Part shown: positions 1 through 5,911 of the stretch, one piece after another
How positions within the stretch are numbered: the first letter of the stretch is position 1
How the letters are laid out: each line of letters opens with the position of its first letter
From: Candidatus Acidiferrales bacterium
GTDB taxonomy: Bacteria; Acidobacteriota; Terriglobia; Acidiferrales; UBA7541
Reading direction: 5' to 3'
Length of the DNA: 6,986 nt
Assembly (NCBI GenBank): GCA_955651735.1
Contig: CATPAM010000155.1
Span: 1 to 6,986, forward strand
Program-made: the position numbers and the translations under genes
Notes under the pieces: generated by a model
Databases searched by the model: none
The model's input: the letters and a program-made list of their open reading frames with translations, nothing else
Told to the model about the DNA's origin: nothing

Positions 1-727
1 ATCCCGGATCGCCCGCTTCCCACAGACGGTCGCGCTGCGCAAACTTCTCCGGGGCAAACGTCGCCAGCCCCAGCAGGTAGTCCGAGCCGTACTCGATCAT
101 ATTTATTCCCAGGTCGTTGCCCGTATAAATCTGAAAGTCCGGCCGCTGGGCATCGCGCAGCGCCAGCCGTCCCAGCTCCACCATGCGGTCCAGCGAAGAA
201 TGCTTCATCCCCACAAGCTCCGGAATATCCATCAGCCGCCGCACCATTTCTTCATCGAAGATTTCCCCGTTCGGCGCGAACATCGGCCCCAGCTCGAACG
301 CCAGCACGCGCGGAAATTCCCGGCAAATCGACCGGTACGCCGCCGCCTTTTCCTCCGCGGATTTTCCGTGCAGCCGCGCGGTCTGAAACAAAATCGGAAT
401 CCCGCCGAATTCGGCAATGCGCTCCATCTCGCGCCGGTACAGCGCCACAACATCGCCGCTTTGTCCCTCGATGTACGCGCCGGCCACAAACGGCACTCCC
501 ACTCCCAGCGCCTCGCGCGTCCGGCGCAGCACGTCCTGCTTCTCCGCATCGCTCAGATAGTTCACGTACCCTGTGTCCATGTTCACCGCGTTCATCAACC
601 CGGCGCGTTGCGTCACTGCCAGGTGCCGCTGGAACGCATCGACCGCAACGCGTCCATCCGATTCAAACGGCAGCAACGCCGCCGCAATCCCCTGTACCTT
701 GCGCCGCAATTTTCGCCGTTCGATCAT
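1..727 (-). CDS. DHDPS/N-acetylneuraminate lyase-superfamily protein, C-terminus cut by window edge
   Basis: The reading frame stays open for 242 codons from the ATG at 727 to the left edge. It encodes a class I aldolase-type TIM barrel of the DapA/NanA superfamily. Seen: beta-1 region GIAAALLPF (residues 13-21); NMDTGYVNYLSDAEK (49-63) in place of the usual GTTGE...L...E block; Schiff-base lysine K175 in GMKHSS (173-178); GND (203-205) and GSDYLLGLATFAPE (214-227), matching the family's later G-D and 'G..G.i......P' strands. About 50-60 residues are missing compared with a typical family length near 300. The tyrosine that relays protons in DapA (in its YYNRP segment) seems absent: the matching stretch is ILFQTARLHG (112-121). 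The gene starts 11 nt after the stop of the upstream oxidoreductase, so the two are probably cotranscribed and coupled. Candidate reactions are aldol cleavage or dehydration of a keto acid, but the substrate cannot be inferred. Family assignment is secure; function is unknown. Confidence 0.88.
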   Translation of the reverse strand, partial: MIERRKLRRKVQGIAAALLPFESDGRVAVDAFQRHLAVTQRAGLMNAVNMDTGYVNYLSDAEKQDVLRRTREALGVGVPFVAGAYIEGQSGDVVALYRREMERIAEFGGIPILFQTARLHGKSAEEKAAAYRSICREFPRVLAFELGPMFAPNGEIFDEEMVRRLMDIPELVGMKHSSLDRMVELGRLALRDAQRPDFQIYTGNDLGINMIEYGSDYLLGLATFAPEKFAQRDRLWEAGDPG

Positions 728-738
728 CGCTTCGACAT

Positions 739-2163
739 TCATTCAGCAGTCTCCGGCCGCGCGCGCTTTGCCTTCAGCGCGTTCAACTGCACGGCCATCG
801 CGGAGCTTTTGTAATGACTGTCCAGCGGATAGCAACCCGATGGCAAACCGTTTCGCGGAGCCGTCGTGCAGTCGCTGAACGTTCTACAAATTCTCTTGTG
901 CTGCACCGCGCCGCGCCGTGCAGCATCCAGAAAGATTTCCGGATATGTTAAAACCATCCGCCCCAGCCCCACCGAATCCACCCAATCCCCGCGCAGCGCG
1001 GCCTGCGCCACTTGCGGCAGAAAATCCTGCAAATAACTGTACGCTGTGCCCACAAAAAGCAAATTCGGAAATCGCCGCTTCAATTCTCGCGCCGCCTCCA
1101 TTTGCCGCGCCACGCCCACCAGCGGATCTTCCGGCGGCTGGTATCCGTCCGAAGGCGGATATAGCGCTGGCCGCTGAATATGCGGATTGTAATAAGGACT
1201 TCCCGCCGTCACATTCACCAGAAAAATATGCAGCGACTCGAGCAGAGACAAAAACTGAATCGGCTCCGCGAGATCCGGCTGCGTCGGGTCGCCGGCGTTC
1301 ACGCCAAATCCCCAGCGATACGGAAGCAAATCGGCATGCGGCTCCGGAATTCCCGGACCCAATTTTCCATTGGCGGATTGCGCCGGATCGGGGCAGAACG
1401 GCACAGTGTCAAACGCGGAGACGCGCACGCCAATTTTCAGTTGCGGCGCAGCCGCGCGAATTCCCTGCACCACCTCGCGCAGAAATCGCGTGCGATTCTC
1501 AAAACTTCCGCCGTACTTCCCTTCCCGCGTGTGCGCGCTCAGAAATTCGTGCCCCAAATATCCGTGGCAATGCTTGATGTCGACAAAATCAAAACCAAGG
1601 TCTGACGCGATACGCGCCGCGCGATGGAACTCCTCGATGATTCCGCCGATTTCTCCATCCGTGAGCAGCGGAAAATCGTGCGGCAACCCAAGCCGGCGAT
1701 CCAGAATCGGATGACGATACAAAATACGCGGCTCCACGCTCTGATGCGAATTCGGTTTGCAGTAGCGCCCCGAATGCGTAAGCTGCAAACCAATCAGCAA
1801 TCCCGCATCCGAACCCGCCGCCTGCTTGTGCTCCGCAATCAGTGCCGCGCGCAACTGCGCCAGCCCCGCGCACGTGTGCTCCGCAATCATCAACTGATTA
1901 GGATTCGCGCGGCCGCTGTGCGAAACGGCGACGGCTTCGCCGCCCCAAATTAATTTCGCGCCGCTCTGCCCAAATCGCCGCCAGCGCCGCAGCGTATTTT
2001 CCGTCGCATTGCCGTCCGCAGTTCCGTCCCAGCCTTCCATCGGATTTATGCTGATGCGATTTCCGATTTTGATTTCGCCGCGCGCCAGCGGCGAAAACAA
2101 CGGCGACTCCGCCGCGCGCAGAATTTCGCGGTCGCAGGGAATTCGCAATTGCAGCGCGCGCAA
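739..2163 (-). CDS. Old Yellow Enzyme-family NADH:flavin oxidoreductase
   Basis: A 474-residue FMN-dependent TIM-barrel protein of the OYE / 2,4-dienoyl-CoA reductase group, expected in the cytoplasm. Seen, numbering from the TTG at 2163: NPMEGWDG (40-47, N-terminal FMN loop); GAKLIWGGEAVAV (68-80); GLQLTHSGR (125-133, with Q127 and H130); the signature DIKHCHGYLGHEF (195-207, with H198 and H200 as candidate active-site residues); GKYGGSFENR (215-224), typical of the group; phosphate-binding strand GLGRMVLTYPE (399-409). Three cysteines, C426, C432 and C444, follow the barrel, a region where dienoyl-CoA reductases bind a 4Fe-4S cluster, but the FAD/NAD domains of those enzymes are absent. The substrate is unknown, presumably an activated C=C or a related electron-poor group. 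The true start is uncertain: family-like residues (LRLGSVKDVSQFAEHL) are encoded upstream of 2163, but no ATG or GTG precedes them before an in-frame TAG. It is followed 11 nt later by the DHDPS-like gene. Confidence 0.9.
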   Translation of the reverse strand: MRALQLRIPCDREILRAAESPLFSPLARGEIKIGNRISINPMEGWDGTADGNATENTLRRWRRFGQSGAKLIWGGEAVAVSHSGRANPNQLMIAEHTCAGLAQLRAALIAEHKQAAGSDAGLLIGLQLTHSGRYCKPNSHQSVEPRILYRHPILDRRLGLPHDFPLLTDGEIGGIIEEFHRAARIASDLGFDFVDIKHCHGYLGHEFLSAHTREGKYGGSFENRTRFLREVVQGIRAAAPQLKIGVRVSAFDTVPFCPDPAQSANGKLGPGIPEPHADLLPYRWGFGVNAGDPTQPDLAEPIQFLSLLESLHIFLVNVTAGSPYYNPHIQRPALYPPSDGYQPPEDPLVGVARQMEAARELKRRFPNLLFVGTAYSYLQDFLPQVAQAALRGDWVDSVGLGRMVLTYPEIFLDAARRGAVQHKRICRTFSDCTTAPRNGLPSGCYPLDSHYKSSAMAVQLNALKAKRARPETAE

Positions 2164-2238
2164 ATGTTCCGCGAACTGCGAAACATCCTTGACGCTGCCG
2201 AGGCGCAGAATTTGCTAAAAGGTCACGCAGCGTTTCAT
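2164..2238 (-). other. Coding-like N-terminal extension of the OYE gene interrupted by an amber codon
   Basis: Reading upstream in the frame of the OYE gene, 2211-2164 encode ILRLGSVKDVSQFAEH, which joins smoothly to the annotated LRALQLRIPCDREI and resembles (from memory) the N-terminal helix of long acidobacterial members of this family. The preceding codon is CAA, and before it is TAG (2217-2215). Before the TAG, in the same frame, ATG at 2238 opens MKRCVTF. No ATG or GTG lies between the TAG and 2163; only ATT (2211), CTG (2208) and TTG (2163) could initiate, none with a strong Shine-Dalgarno. Either a rare start codon is used, or the ATG-initiated gene carries an amber mutation, suppression event or sequencing error. 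Confidence 0.5.
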
Positions 2239-2311
2239 CTATAAGTATGCTTCATGCAGCTTCCCGGATGATCGTGCAGTTTTTTTCCATCTTGGCTTTG
2301 GGCTTTCCAGC

Positions 2312-2340
2312 TTGACAAACAGAGCGATGCTAAAAGATTC
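2312..2340 (+). promoter_or_regulatory. Possible sigma-70-type promoter for the cupin-GH97 operon
   Basis: A perfect TTGACA (2312-2317) is followed by the AT-rich TGCTAAAAGATTC. The best -10 candidates, TAAAAG at 2331 (spacer 13) or AAGATT at 2334 (spacer 16), are weak or poorly spaced. If real, the leader to the cupin start would be about 155 nt and would contain both inverted repeats of this intergenic region. Confidence 0.3.
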
Positions 2341-2348
2341 TTTGGGCC

Positions 2349-2364
2349 GATGTCGAGGGACATC
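2349..2364. repeat. Short inverted repeat GATGTC-N4-GACATC
   Basis: GATGTC (2349-2354) and GACATC (2359-2364) are perfect 6-bp arms around GAGG. They lie just downstream of the possible promoter, so they could be an operator half-site pair or a small hairpin in the leader. The length is close to what chance allows, so confidence is limited. Confidence 0.35.
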
Positions 2365-2397
2365 TGAACAGTAGCGGACTGATTGGAAGCAGCGACG

Positions 2398-2440
2398 GAG
2401 CCCGCCTCACTTCGGGGCTCAGGGCAAGCAGAAGGCGGGC
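2398..2440. repeat. Overlapping inverted repeats, possible intergenic repeat element
   Basis: GCCCGCCT (2400-2407) pairs perfectly with AGGCGGGC (2433-2440) over a 25-nt loop. An alternative, mutually exclusive stem pairs GAGCCC (2398-2403) with GGGCTC (2415-2420). The two stems share their left arm, so the leader RNA could switch between them. Its GC-rich character, unlike the surrounding sequence, also fits a dispersed intergenic palindrome. It lies 60-100 nt upstream of the cupin start. Confidence 0.45.
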
Positions 2441-2487
2441 GCTACACGCAACAATGGCGATGCTTTGCGGCGATGCTCTGCGCCGGC

Positions 2488-2495
2488 GGAGGAGG
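2488..2495 (+). promoter_or_regulatory. Ribosome binding site deciding the cupin start
   Basis: GGAGGAGG ends five bases before the ATG at 2501. This near-perfect Shine-Dalgarno makes 2501 the start rather than the in-frame ATG at 2465, which would place the SD inside the coding region and hide the Tat signal. Confidence 0.85.
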
Positions 2496-2500
2496 TCGCG

Positions 2501-2953
2501 ATGACGATGACTCGACGTGAAATGTGTATGTTGCTGCCTGCGGCGGTACTGCCGGCTGGAGCGGTCCCGATGGCGGAAGCGAGCGAGCAAGATGGTTCAT
2601 TGCCGTCGGCCAGCTATCCATTTGAAAAGCTGACCGTGCGGACCGCAGCCAGCGGCGCGCAGATACGTAACATCCTGAAGGGCAAGCTGGCTACCGGCGA
2701 ATCGATTGAAACGCATGAAACCACCTTGCCGCCGGGAGGCATGCCGCATGCGCCGCACCATCACTCCCATTCGGAGATGTGGCTAGTGCGCGAAGGCACG
2801 CTGGAACTGACGGTGAGTGGCATGAGTTACCAACTGGGGCCGGGCGGGCTTGGCTTTGTGCGCTCGAATGAAGAACACGGCGTCAAAAACGTGGGCACTA
2901 CGCCGGCGAATTATTTCGTGGTCGCGATCGGTCCGGGCGCAGGCTCCGTGTAA
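2501..2953 (+). CDS. Tat-exported single-domain cupin protein
   Basis: A 150-residue cupin. The N-terminus MTMTRREMCMLLPAAVLPAG has a twin-arginine motif (T4-R5-R6-E7-M8) and a hydrophobic stretch, with a plausible AxA cleavage after A27, so export in the folded state by the Tat system is likely. The cupin barrel covers about residues 60-145. Motif 1 is textbook: H86-x-H88-x3-E92-x6-G99. Motif 2 is reduced but keeps H126-x3-N130. Together these give a complete 3-His/1-Glu metal site (Mn, Fe, Ni or Zn). Small cupins can be isomerases, dioxygenases or sugar binders; nothing here picks one. It lies 29 nt upstream of a secreted glycoside hydrolase on the same strand, so the two are likely one operon working in the periplasm or outside. 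Fold and export are well supported; the reaction is unknown. Confidence 0.88.
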   Translation: MTMTRREMCMLLPAAVLPAGAVPMAEASEQDGSLPSASYPFEKLTVRTAASGAQIRNILKGKLATGESIETHETTLPPGGMPHAPHHHSHSEMWLVREGTLELTVSGMSYQLGPGGLGFVRSNEEHGVKNVGTTPANYFVVAIGPGAGSV

Positions 2954-2972
2954 ATTTCAGAGAATCATTCAA

Positions 2973-2978
2973 AGGGGA
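2973..2978 (+). promoter_or_regulatory. Ribosome binding site of the GH97 gene
   Basis: AGGGGA four bases before ATG 2983, in the 29-nt gap after the cupin stop. A second in-frame ATG at 2992 is possible, but its spacing to this site is 13 nt. Confidence 0.65.
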
Positions 2979-2982
2979 AAAG

Positions 2983-4944
2983 ATGAGCGGAATGCTAAAG
3001 AAAGCGCTGTTCGTGTTACTGCCGATTTCGCTGCTGAGTGGAGGCGCGAAGGCGCAATCGAGTTACGACTTGCGGTCGCCGAACAACCGAGTGGAGATCA
3101 GGATTCGCACGGCGAATGGCATTCGCTATGACGTGCTGCTGGGTGGGAGAGCGATCCTGCCGGATTGCACCCTTTCGATCGACGTGGATCACAAGAAGCT
3201 GGGCGCGGAAGCGAAGGTCATGAAGCACAAGGAAAGCAGCCACGATCAGGTGCTCGAGCCGGTGGTGCGGCAGAAATTCGCGAAGATTCGCGAGAACTAC
3301 AAGGAGCTGCGCCTGGATATGGACGGCGGCTACGCGGTCGTGTTTCGCGCTTTCAATGAGGGAGTTGCGTACCGACTGGAAACCTCTCTGCCGCAAGCGG
3401 AGGTGAAGATTTACGGCGAAGAGATGAACCTGAATTTCCCGAGCAACTACGTCGTCTACTATCCGGAGGAAGAGAGCTTTTTCTCGCACAACGAGCGCAA
3501 GTATTTGCCGCGGCACTTGTCGGCGATCGAGCCCGCATTTATTGCAACGCTGCCTGCGGTTGTGGATGTCGAGAACGGTGCGAAGGTCGCCATCGCGGAG
3601 TCGGATGTAGAGGAGTATCCGGGGTTGTGGCTGCGCGGCACGAGCGGCAACGGGCTGGCCGCGACGTTCCCTCCGTATCCGCTGAAGGAAAAACTGGAAC
3701 GGGATCGCGATGTGCGCGTGGTGGAGAGCGCCGACTACATCGCGGTGACCAAGGGCACGCGGACGTTTCCCTGGCGCATCATCGGCATCGCGGAAAAAGA
3801 TGGCGACCTGCTGACGAATCAACTGACGTGGCTGCTGGCCAAGCCTTCGCAAGTGCAAGAAACTTCGTGGATCAAGCCGGGCAAAGTGGCGTGGGACTGG
3901 TGGAACGACTGGAACGTCTATGGCGTTGATTTCAAGGCCGGCGTGAACACGCAGACGTACAAGTACTACATCGATTTCGCGGCGAAGTACGGGATTCCGT
4001 ACATCATCCTGGATGAGGGCTGGTACAAGCTGGGCAATGTGCTGGACGTGGTGCCGGAAGTGAACATGGAAGAGCTAAGTGCCTACGCTAAAGAAAAAAA
4101 TGTCCGGATAATTTTGTGGGTGATCTGGAATTCGCTGGACGATCAGCTGGACAAGGCGCTGGATCAATACGCAAAGTGGGGAGTCGCTGGAATCAAGGTT
4201 GATTTCATGCAGCGCAGCGATCAAAAGCTGATCAACTACTATCACAAAGTCAGCCGCGAGACGGCGAGGCGGAAGATGTTGGTGGATTTTCACGGCGACC
4301 AGAAGCCGGCGACGATGACGCGCACGTGGCCGAACCTGATCAGCACGGAAGGTGTGCGCGGAATGGAGTGGAGCAAGTGGAGCGCGGAGACCGACCCGGA
4401 TCATGATGTGACGCTGCCGTTCACGCGCATGGTGCTGGGGCCGATGGATTACACGCCGGGGGCGATGCTGAACGCGCAGAAAAGCAGTTTCCGGGCGATT
4501 GGGAATCGTCCGATGAGCCAGGGGACGCGCTGCCACCAGCTTGCGATGTACGTGGTTTTCGAGAGCCCATTGCAGATGCTTTCCGACAGCCCGTCGAATT
4601 ATTTGCGGGAGCCGGAGATGATGGAGTTTCTCGCGCCGGTTCCAACCGAGTGGGATGAAACGAAGGTGCTCGATGGCAAGATCGCCCAGTACGTTGCAGT
4701 GGCGCGACGGAACGGCAAGGATTGGTACGTGGGAGCGATGAGCAACTGGTCGCCGCGGGAGCTGGAGATTGATTTTTCGTTTTTGCCGGAAGGCAACTTC
4801 ACACTGCAAGCGTATCAAGACGGCGTGAACGCGGATCGCATGGGCAGCGACTACAAAATGAGCAAGACCCAGGTCAATCGCGGGACGAAGTTGAAAGTTA
4901 AATTGGCGCCGGGCGGTGGGTGGGCTGCGCGAATCACACCTTAG
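2983..4944 (+). CDS. Secreted glycoside hydrolase family 97, probable retaining alpha-galactosidase-type
   Basis: 653 residues. Residues 1-24 form a Sec signal peptide (KK, hydrophobic core, cut at AKA|Q). An N-terminal beta-sandwich follows (about 28-285), then a TIM barrel (about 295-560: AWDWWNDWNVYG 303-314, PYIILDEGWY 339-348, GIKVDFMQRSDQ 403-414, TEGVRGMEWSKW 455-466, LGPMDYTPGAM 485-495) and a C-terminal beta-domain (about 565-653). The length and domain order match GH97. Comparing with literature numbering from memory, the spacing D407 to E462 (55) equals that between nucleophile D415 and acid/base E470 of the retaining Bacteroides enzyme BtGH97b. The base glutamate E508 of the inverting alpha-glucosidase SusB would fall at G438 in DFHGDQ. 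This points to a retaining enzyme hydrolysing alpha-linked galactosides, although other alpha-glycosides are not excluded. The cupin lies 29 nt upstream; the SDR starts 143 nt downstream across a large hairpin. Confidence 0.93.
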   Translation: MSGMLKKALFVLLPISLLSGGAKAQSSYDLRSPNNRVEIRIRTANGIRYDVLLGGRAILPDCTLSIDVDHKKLGAEAKVMKHKESSHDQVLEPVVRQKFAKIRENYKELRLDMDGGYAVVFRAFNEGVAYRLETSLPQAEVKIYGEEMNLNFPSNYVVYYPEEESFFSHNERKYLPRHLSAIEPAFIATLPAVVDVENGAKVAIAESDVEEYPGLWLRGTSGNGLAATFPPYPLKEKLERDRDVRVVESADYIAVTKGTRTFPWRIIGIAEKDGDLLTNQLTWLLAKPSQVQETSWIKPGKVAWDWWNDWNVYGVDFKAGVNTQTYKYYIDFAAKYGIPYIILDEGWYKLGNVLDVVPEVNMEELSAYAKEKNVRIILWVIWNSLDDQLDKALDQYAKWGVAGIKVDFMQRSDQKLINYYHKVSRETARRKMLVDFHGDQKPATMTRTWPNLISTEGVRGMEWSKWSAETDPDHDVTLPFTRMVLGPMDYTPGAMLNAQKSSFRAIGNRPMSQGTRCHQLAMYVVFESPLQMLSDSPSNYLREPEMMEFLAPVPTEWDETKVLDGKIAQYVAVARRNGKDWYVGAMSNWSPRELEIDFSFLPEGNFTLQAYQDGVNADRMGSDYKMSKTQVNRGTKLKVKLAPGGGWAARITP

Positions 4945-5010
4945 GATTTTTTGTAGAGACCCTCTCCTGCAATTCGGACTTGCGGGATTCTGCTCGATGT
5001 CGTTTTGGCG

Positions 5011-5072
5011 GCCACAGCCAAGATTCATCGCATGCAAAATTCGCATGCGATGGGGCAGAGTTTGGCTGTGGC
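5011..5072. repeat. Large nested inverted repeat (two stacked stems)
   Basis: Outer arms GCCACAGCCAA (5011-5021) and TTGGCTGTGGC (5062-5072) are an 11-bp perfect match. Inner arms CATCGCATGC (5026-5035) and GCATGCGATG (5043-5052) are a 10-bp perfect match around the loop AAAATTC. The whole 62-nt block can fold into one long hairpin with an asymmetric internal loop (4 nt against 9 nt). Two perfect stems nested about one axis are far beyond chance. No T-tract follows, so it is not a standard intrinsic terminator. The 3' arm ends two bases before AGGTGAGG of the SDR, so folding could affect translation. It may instead be a dispersed REP-like element. Confidence 0.85.
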
Positions 5073-5074
5073 AC

Positions 5075-5083
5075 AGGTGAGGT
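5075..5083 (+). promoter_or_regulatory. Ribosome binding site deciding the SDR start
   Basis: AGGTGAGGT lies four bases before ATG 5088. It rules out the longer in-frame opening at 4920, which overlaps the GH97 gene and would encode the hairpin region. Confidence 0.8.
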
Positions 5084-5087
5084 ACTC

Positions 5088-5864
5088 ATGGCTCATCCGC
5101 AACTGGATTTGAGTGGCAAGACGGCGGTGGTGATTGGCGGGACCAGCGGCATTGGGCTAGCGCTTAACAAAGGCTTGGCGCTGGCGGGAGCGAACGTGGT
5201 GCCTACCAGTCGGCGGGCGGAACTGGTGCGCAAGGCTGCGGAAGAGATCAAAGCGTTAGGTAGGCGGTCGCTGGCGCAGGCCTGCGATGTCACGGATGAG
5301 GCGAGCATCAAAAAACTGCTCGCGGCGGTGCTGAAGGAATTCGGCAGCGCGGAGATCCTGGTAAATTGCGCGGGACGCACGAAGCGCACACCTACGCTGG
5401 AGGTTCCAGATGCGGAATGGAACGGAATTCTGGACACGAACCTGAACGGAACGCTGCGGGCTTGCCGTGTGTTTGGGCGGCACATGATCGAACGGGGCTA
5501 CGGGCGCATCGTCAACATTGCTTCGCTGGCTTCGTTTGTGGCGCTGATGGAGGTTGCGGCGTATTGCGCGAGCAAGGCAGCAGTGGCGGCGTTGACAAAA
5601 TCGCTGGCGATTGAATGGGCCACGAAGGGAGTTTGCGTCAACGCGATTGCGCCGGGAGTTTTTCGCACGGAGTTGAATGCCGGGCTGCTGGATGGAACGG
5701 AGCGGGGGAAGGAGTTCCGGTTGCGGACGCCGATGCGGCGGTTCGGGCAATTGGATGAACTCGCGGGAGCGGTGGTATTTTTGGCTTCGGATGCGGCGAG
5801 CTATGTGACCGGGCACGTGCTGGCGGTGGATGGGGGATTTTTGGCGAGCGGGGTGAATCAGTAG
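5088..5864 (+). CDS. SDR-family oxidoreductase, gluconate 5-dehydrogenase / KduD-like
   Basis: 258 residues, the usual length of a classical short-chain dehydrogenase/reductase. A Rossmann fold opens with LSGKTAVVIGGTSGIG (8-23); the glycine motif is G-G-x-x-G-I-G rather than TGxxxGIG. S41-R42-R43 after beta-2 suggests NADP(H) preference, since NAD-binding members carry an acidic residue there. C66-D67-V68 follows beta-3; N93-C94-A95-G96 replaces NNAG. The catalytic tetrad N118, S146, Y159, K163 is complete, and IAPG (187-190) and VDGG near the C-terminus are present. Overall pattern is closest to gluconate 5-dehydrogenase and 2-dehydro-3-deoxygluconate 5-dehydrogenase, but SDR specificity cannot be read by eye. 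Genes for 2-keto-3-deoxygluconate kinase and KDPG aldolase lie just beyond, on the opposite strand, which supports a role in sugar-acid metabolism. Cytoplasmic; no signal peptide. Confidence 0.92.
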   Translation: MAHPQLDLSGKTAVVIGGTSGIGLALNKGLALAGANVVPTSRRAELVRKAAEEIKALGRRSLAQACDVTDEASIKKLLAAVLKEFGSAEILVNCAGRTKRTPTLEVPDAEWNGILDTNLNGTLRACRVFGRHMIERGYGRIVNIASLASFVALMEVAAYCASKAAVAALTKSLAIEWATKGVCVNAIAPGVFRTELNAGLLDGTERGKEFRLRTPMRRFGQLDELAGAVVFLASDAASYVTGHVLAVDGGFLASGVNQ

Positions 5865-5873
5865 GGTGCAAGG

Positions 5874-5889
5874 GTTTAAGAGTTTAAGA
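5874..5889. repeat. Two tandem copies of GTTTAAGA
   Basis: GTTTAAGA at 5874-5881 is repeated exactly at 5882-5889, ten bases after the SDR stop. It is a minimal 8-bp tandem duplication, probably from replication slippage. Confidence 0.6.
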
Positions 5890-5911
5890 GTAGATTCGTA
5901 CGCCTGGGTAA

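Larger units (their letters stand above)
2218..2500. other. Divergent intergenic region
   Basis: This roughly 280-nt stretch separates the minus-strand OYE operon from the plus-strand cupin-GH97 operon. I see no convincing protein in it on either strand. It should hold promoters for both directions. It contains a TTGACA box (2312-2317), a T-run on the plus strand (2280-2286) without a good preceding stem, and two short inverted repeats (2349-2364 and 2400-2440). Confidence 0.7.
4945..5087 (+). other. Intergenic region between GH97 and SDR genes
   Basis: 143 nt with no credible coding. It starts with a six-T run (4947-4952) just after the GH97 stop, with no clear preceding stem. The second half is dominated by the nested inverted repeat at 5011-5072 and ends with the SDR ribosome binding site. 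No obvious promoter was found. Confidence 0.6.

Noticed and set aside
724..738. ATG at 738 directly after the OYE stop (TGAATG) as the DHDPS-like start
   Set aside because: That frame reads four codons and stops at TGA; the real frame begins at the ATG at 727.
200..814. Plus-strand ORF of 204 codons opposite the DHDPS-like gene
   Set aside because: The minus strand carries a continuous DHDPS-family frame with the K175 motif; this one is its shadow.
918..1577. Plus-strand ORF of 219 codons opposite the OYE gene
   Set aside because: Very Pro/Ala/Arg-rich translation without motifs; the minus strand here encodes the OYE signature motifs.
2245..2286. Possible intrinsic terminator ending in seven Ts on the plus strand
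   Set aside because: The upstream sequence has only a 4-bp TGCA match as a stem, and no plus-strand gene ends before it.
2465..2500. Upstream ATG for the cupin gene
   Set aside because: No ribosome binding site before it, and the strong GGAGGAGG would lie inside the coding region; starting at 2501 gives a proper Tat signal.
2330..2590. Minus-strand ORF of 86 codons in the divergent region
   Set aside because: Arg/Ser-rich, no motif, overlaps the cupin start and the inverted repeats; no ribosome binding site recognised.
3016..3858. Long minus-strand ORF (280 codons) inside the GH97 gene
   Set aside because: Opposite to a clear GH97 domain; composition is Arg/His/Gln-rich with no family-like motifs, typical of an antisense shadow in GC-rich DNA.
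4075..5046. Minus-strand ORF of 323 codons over the GH97 C-terminal half and the hairpin
   Set aside because: Antisense shadow: Arg/His/Pro-rich, no recognisable domain, overlaps conserved GH97 catalytic sequence and the inverted repeat.
4920..5087. N-terminal extension of the SDR to the ATG at 4920
   Set aside because: It would overlap the GH97 gene, run through the hairpin, and add 56 residues without SDR similarity; a good ribosome binding site sits before 5088.
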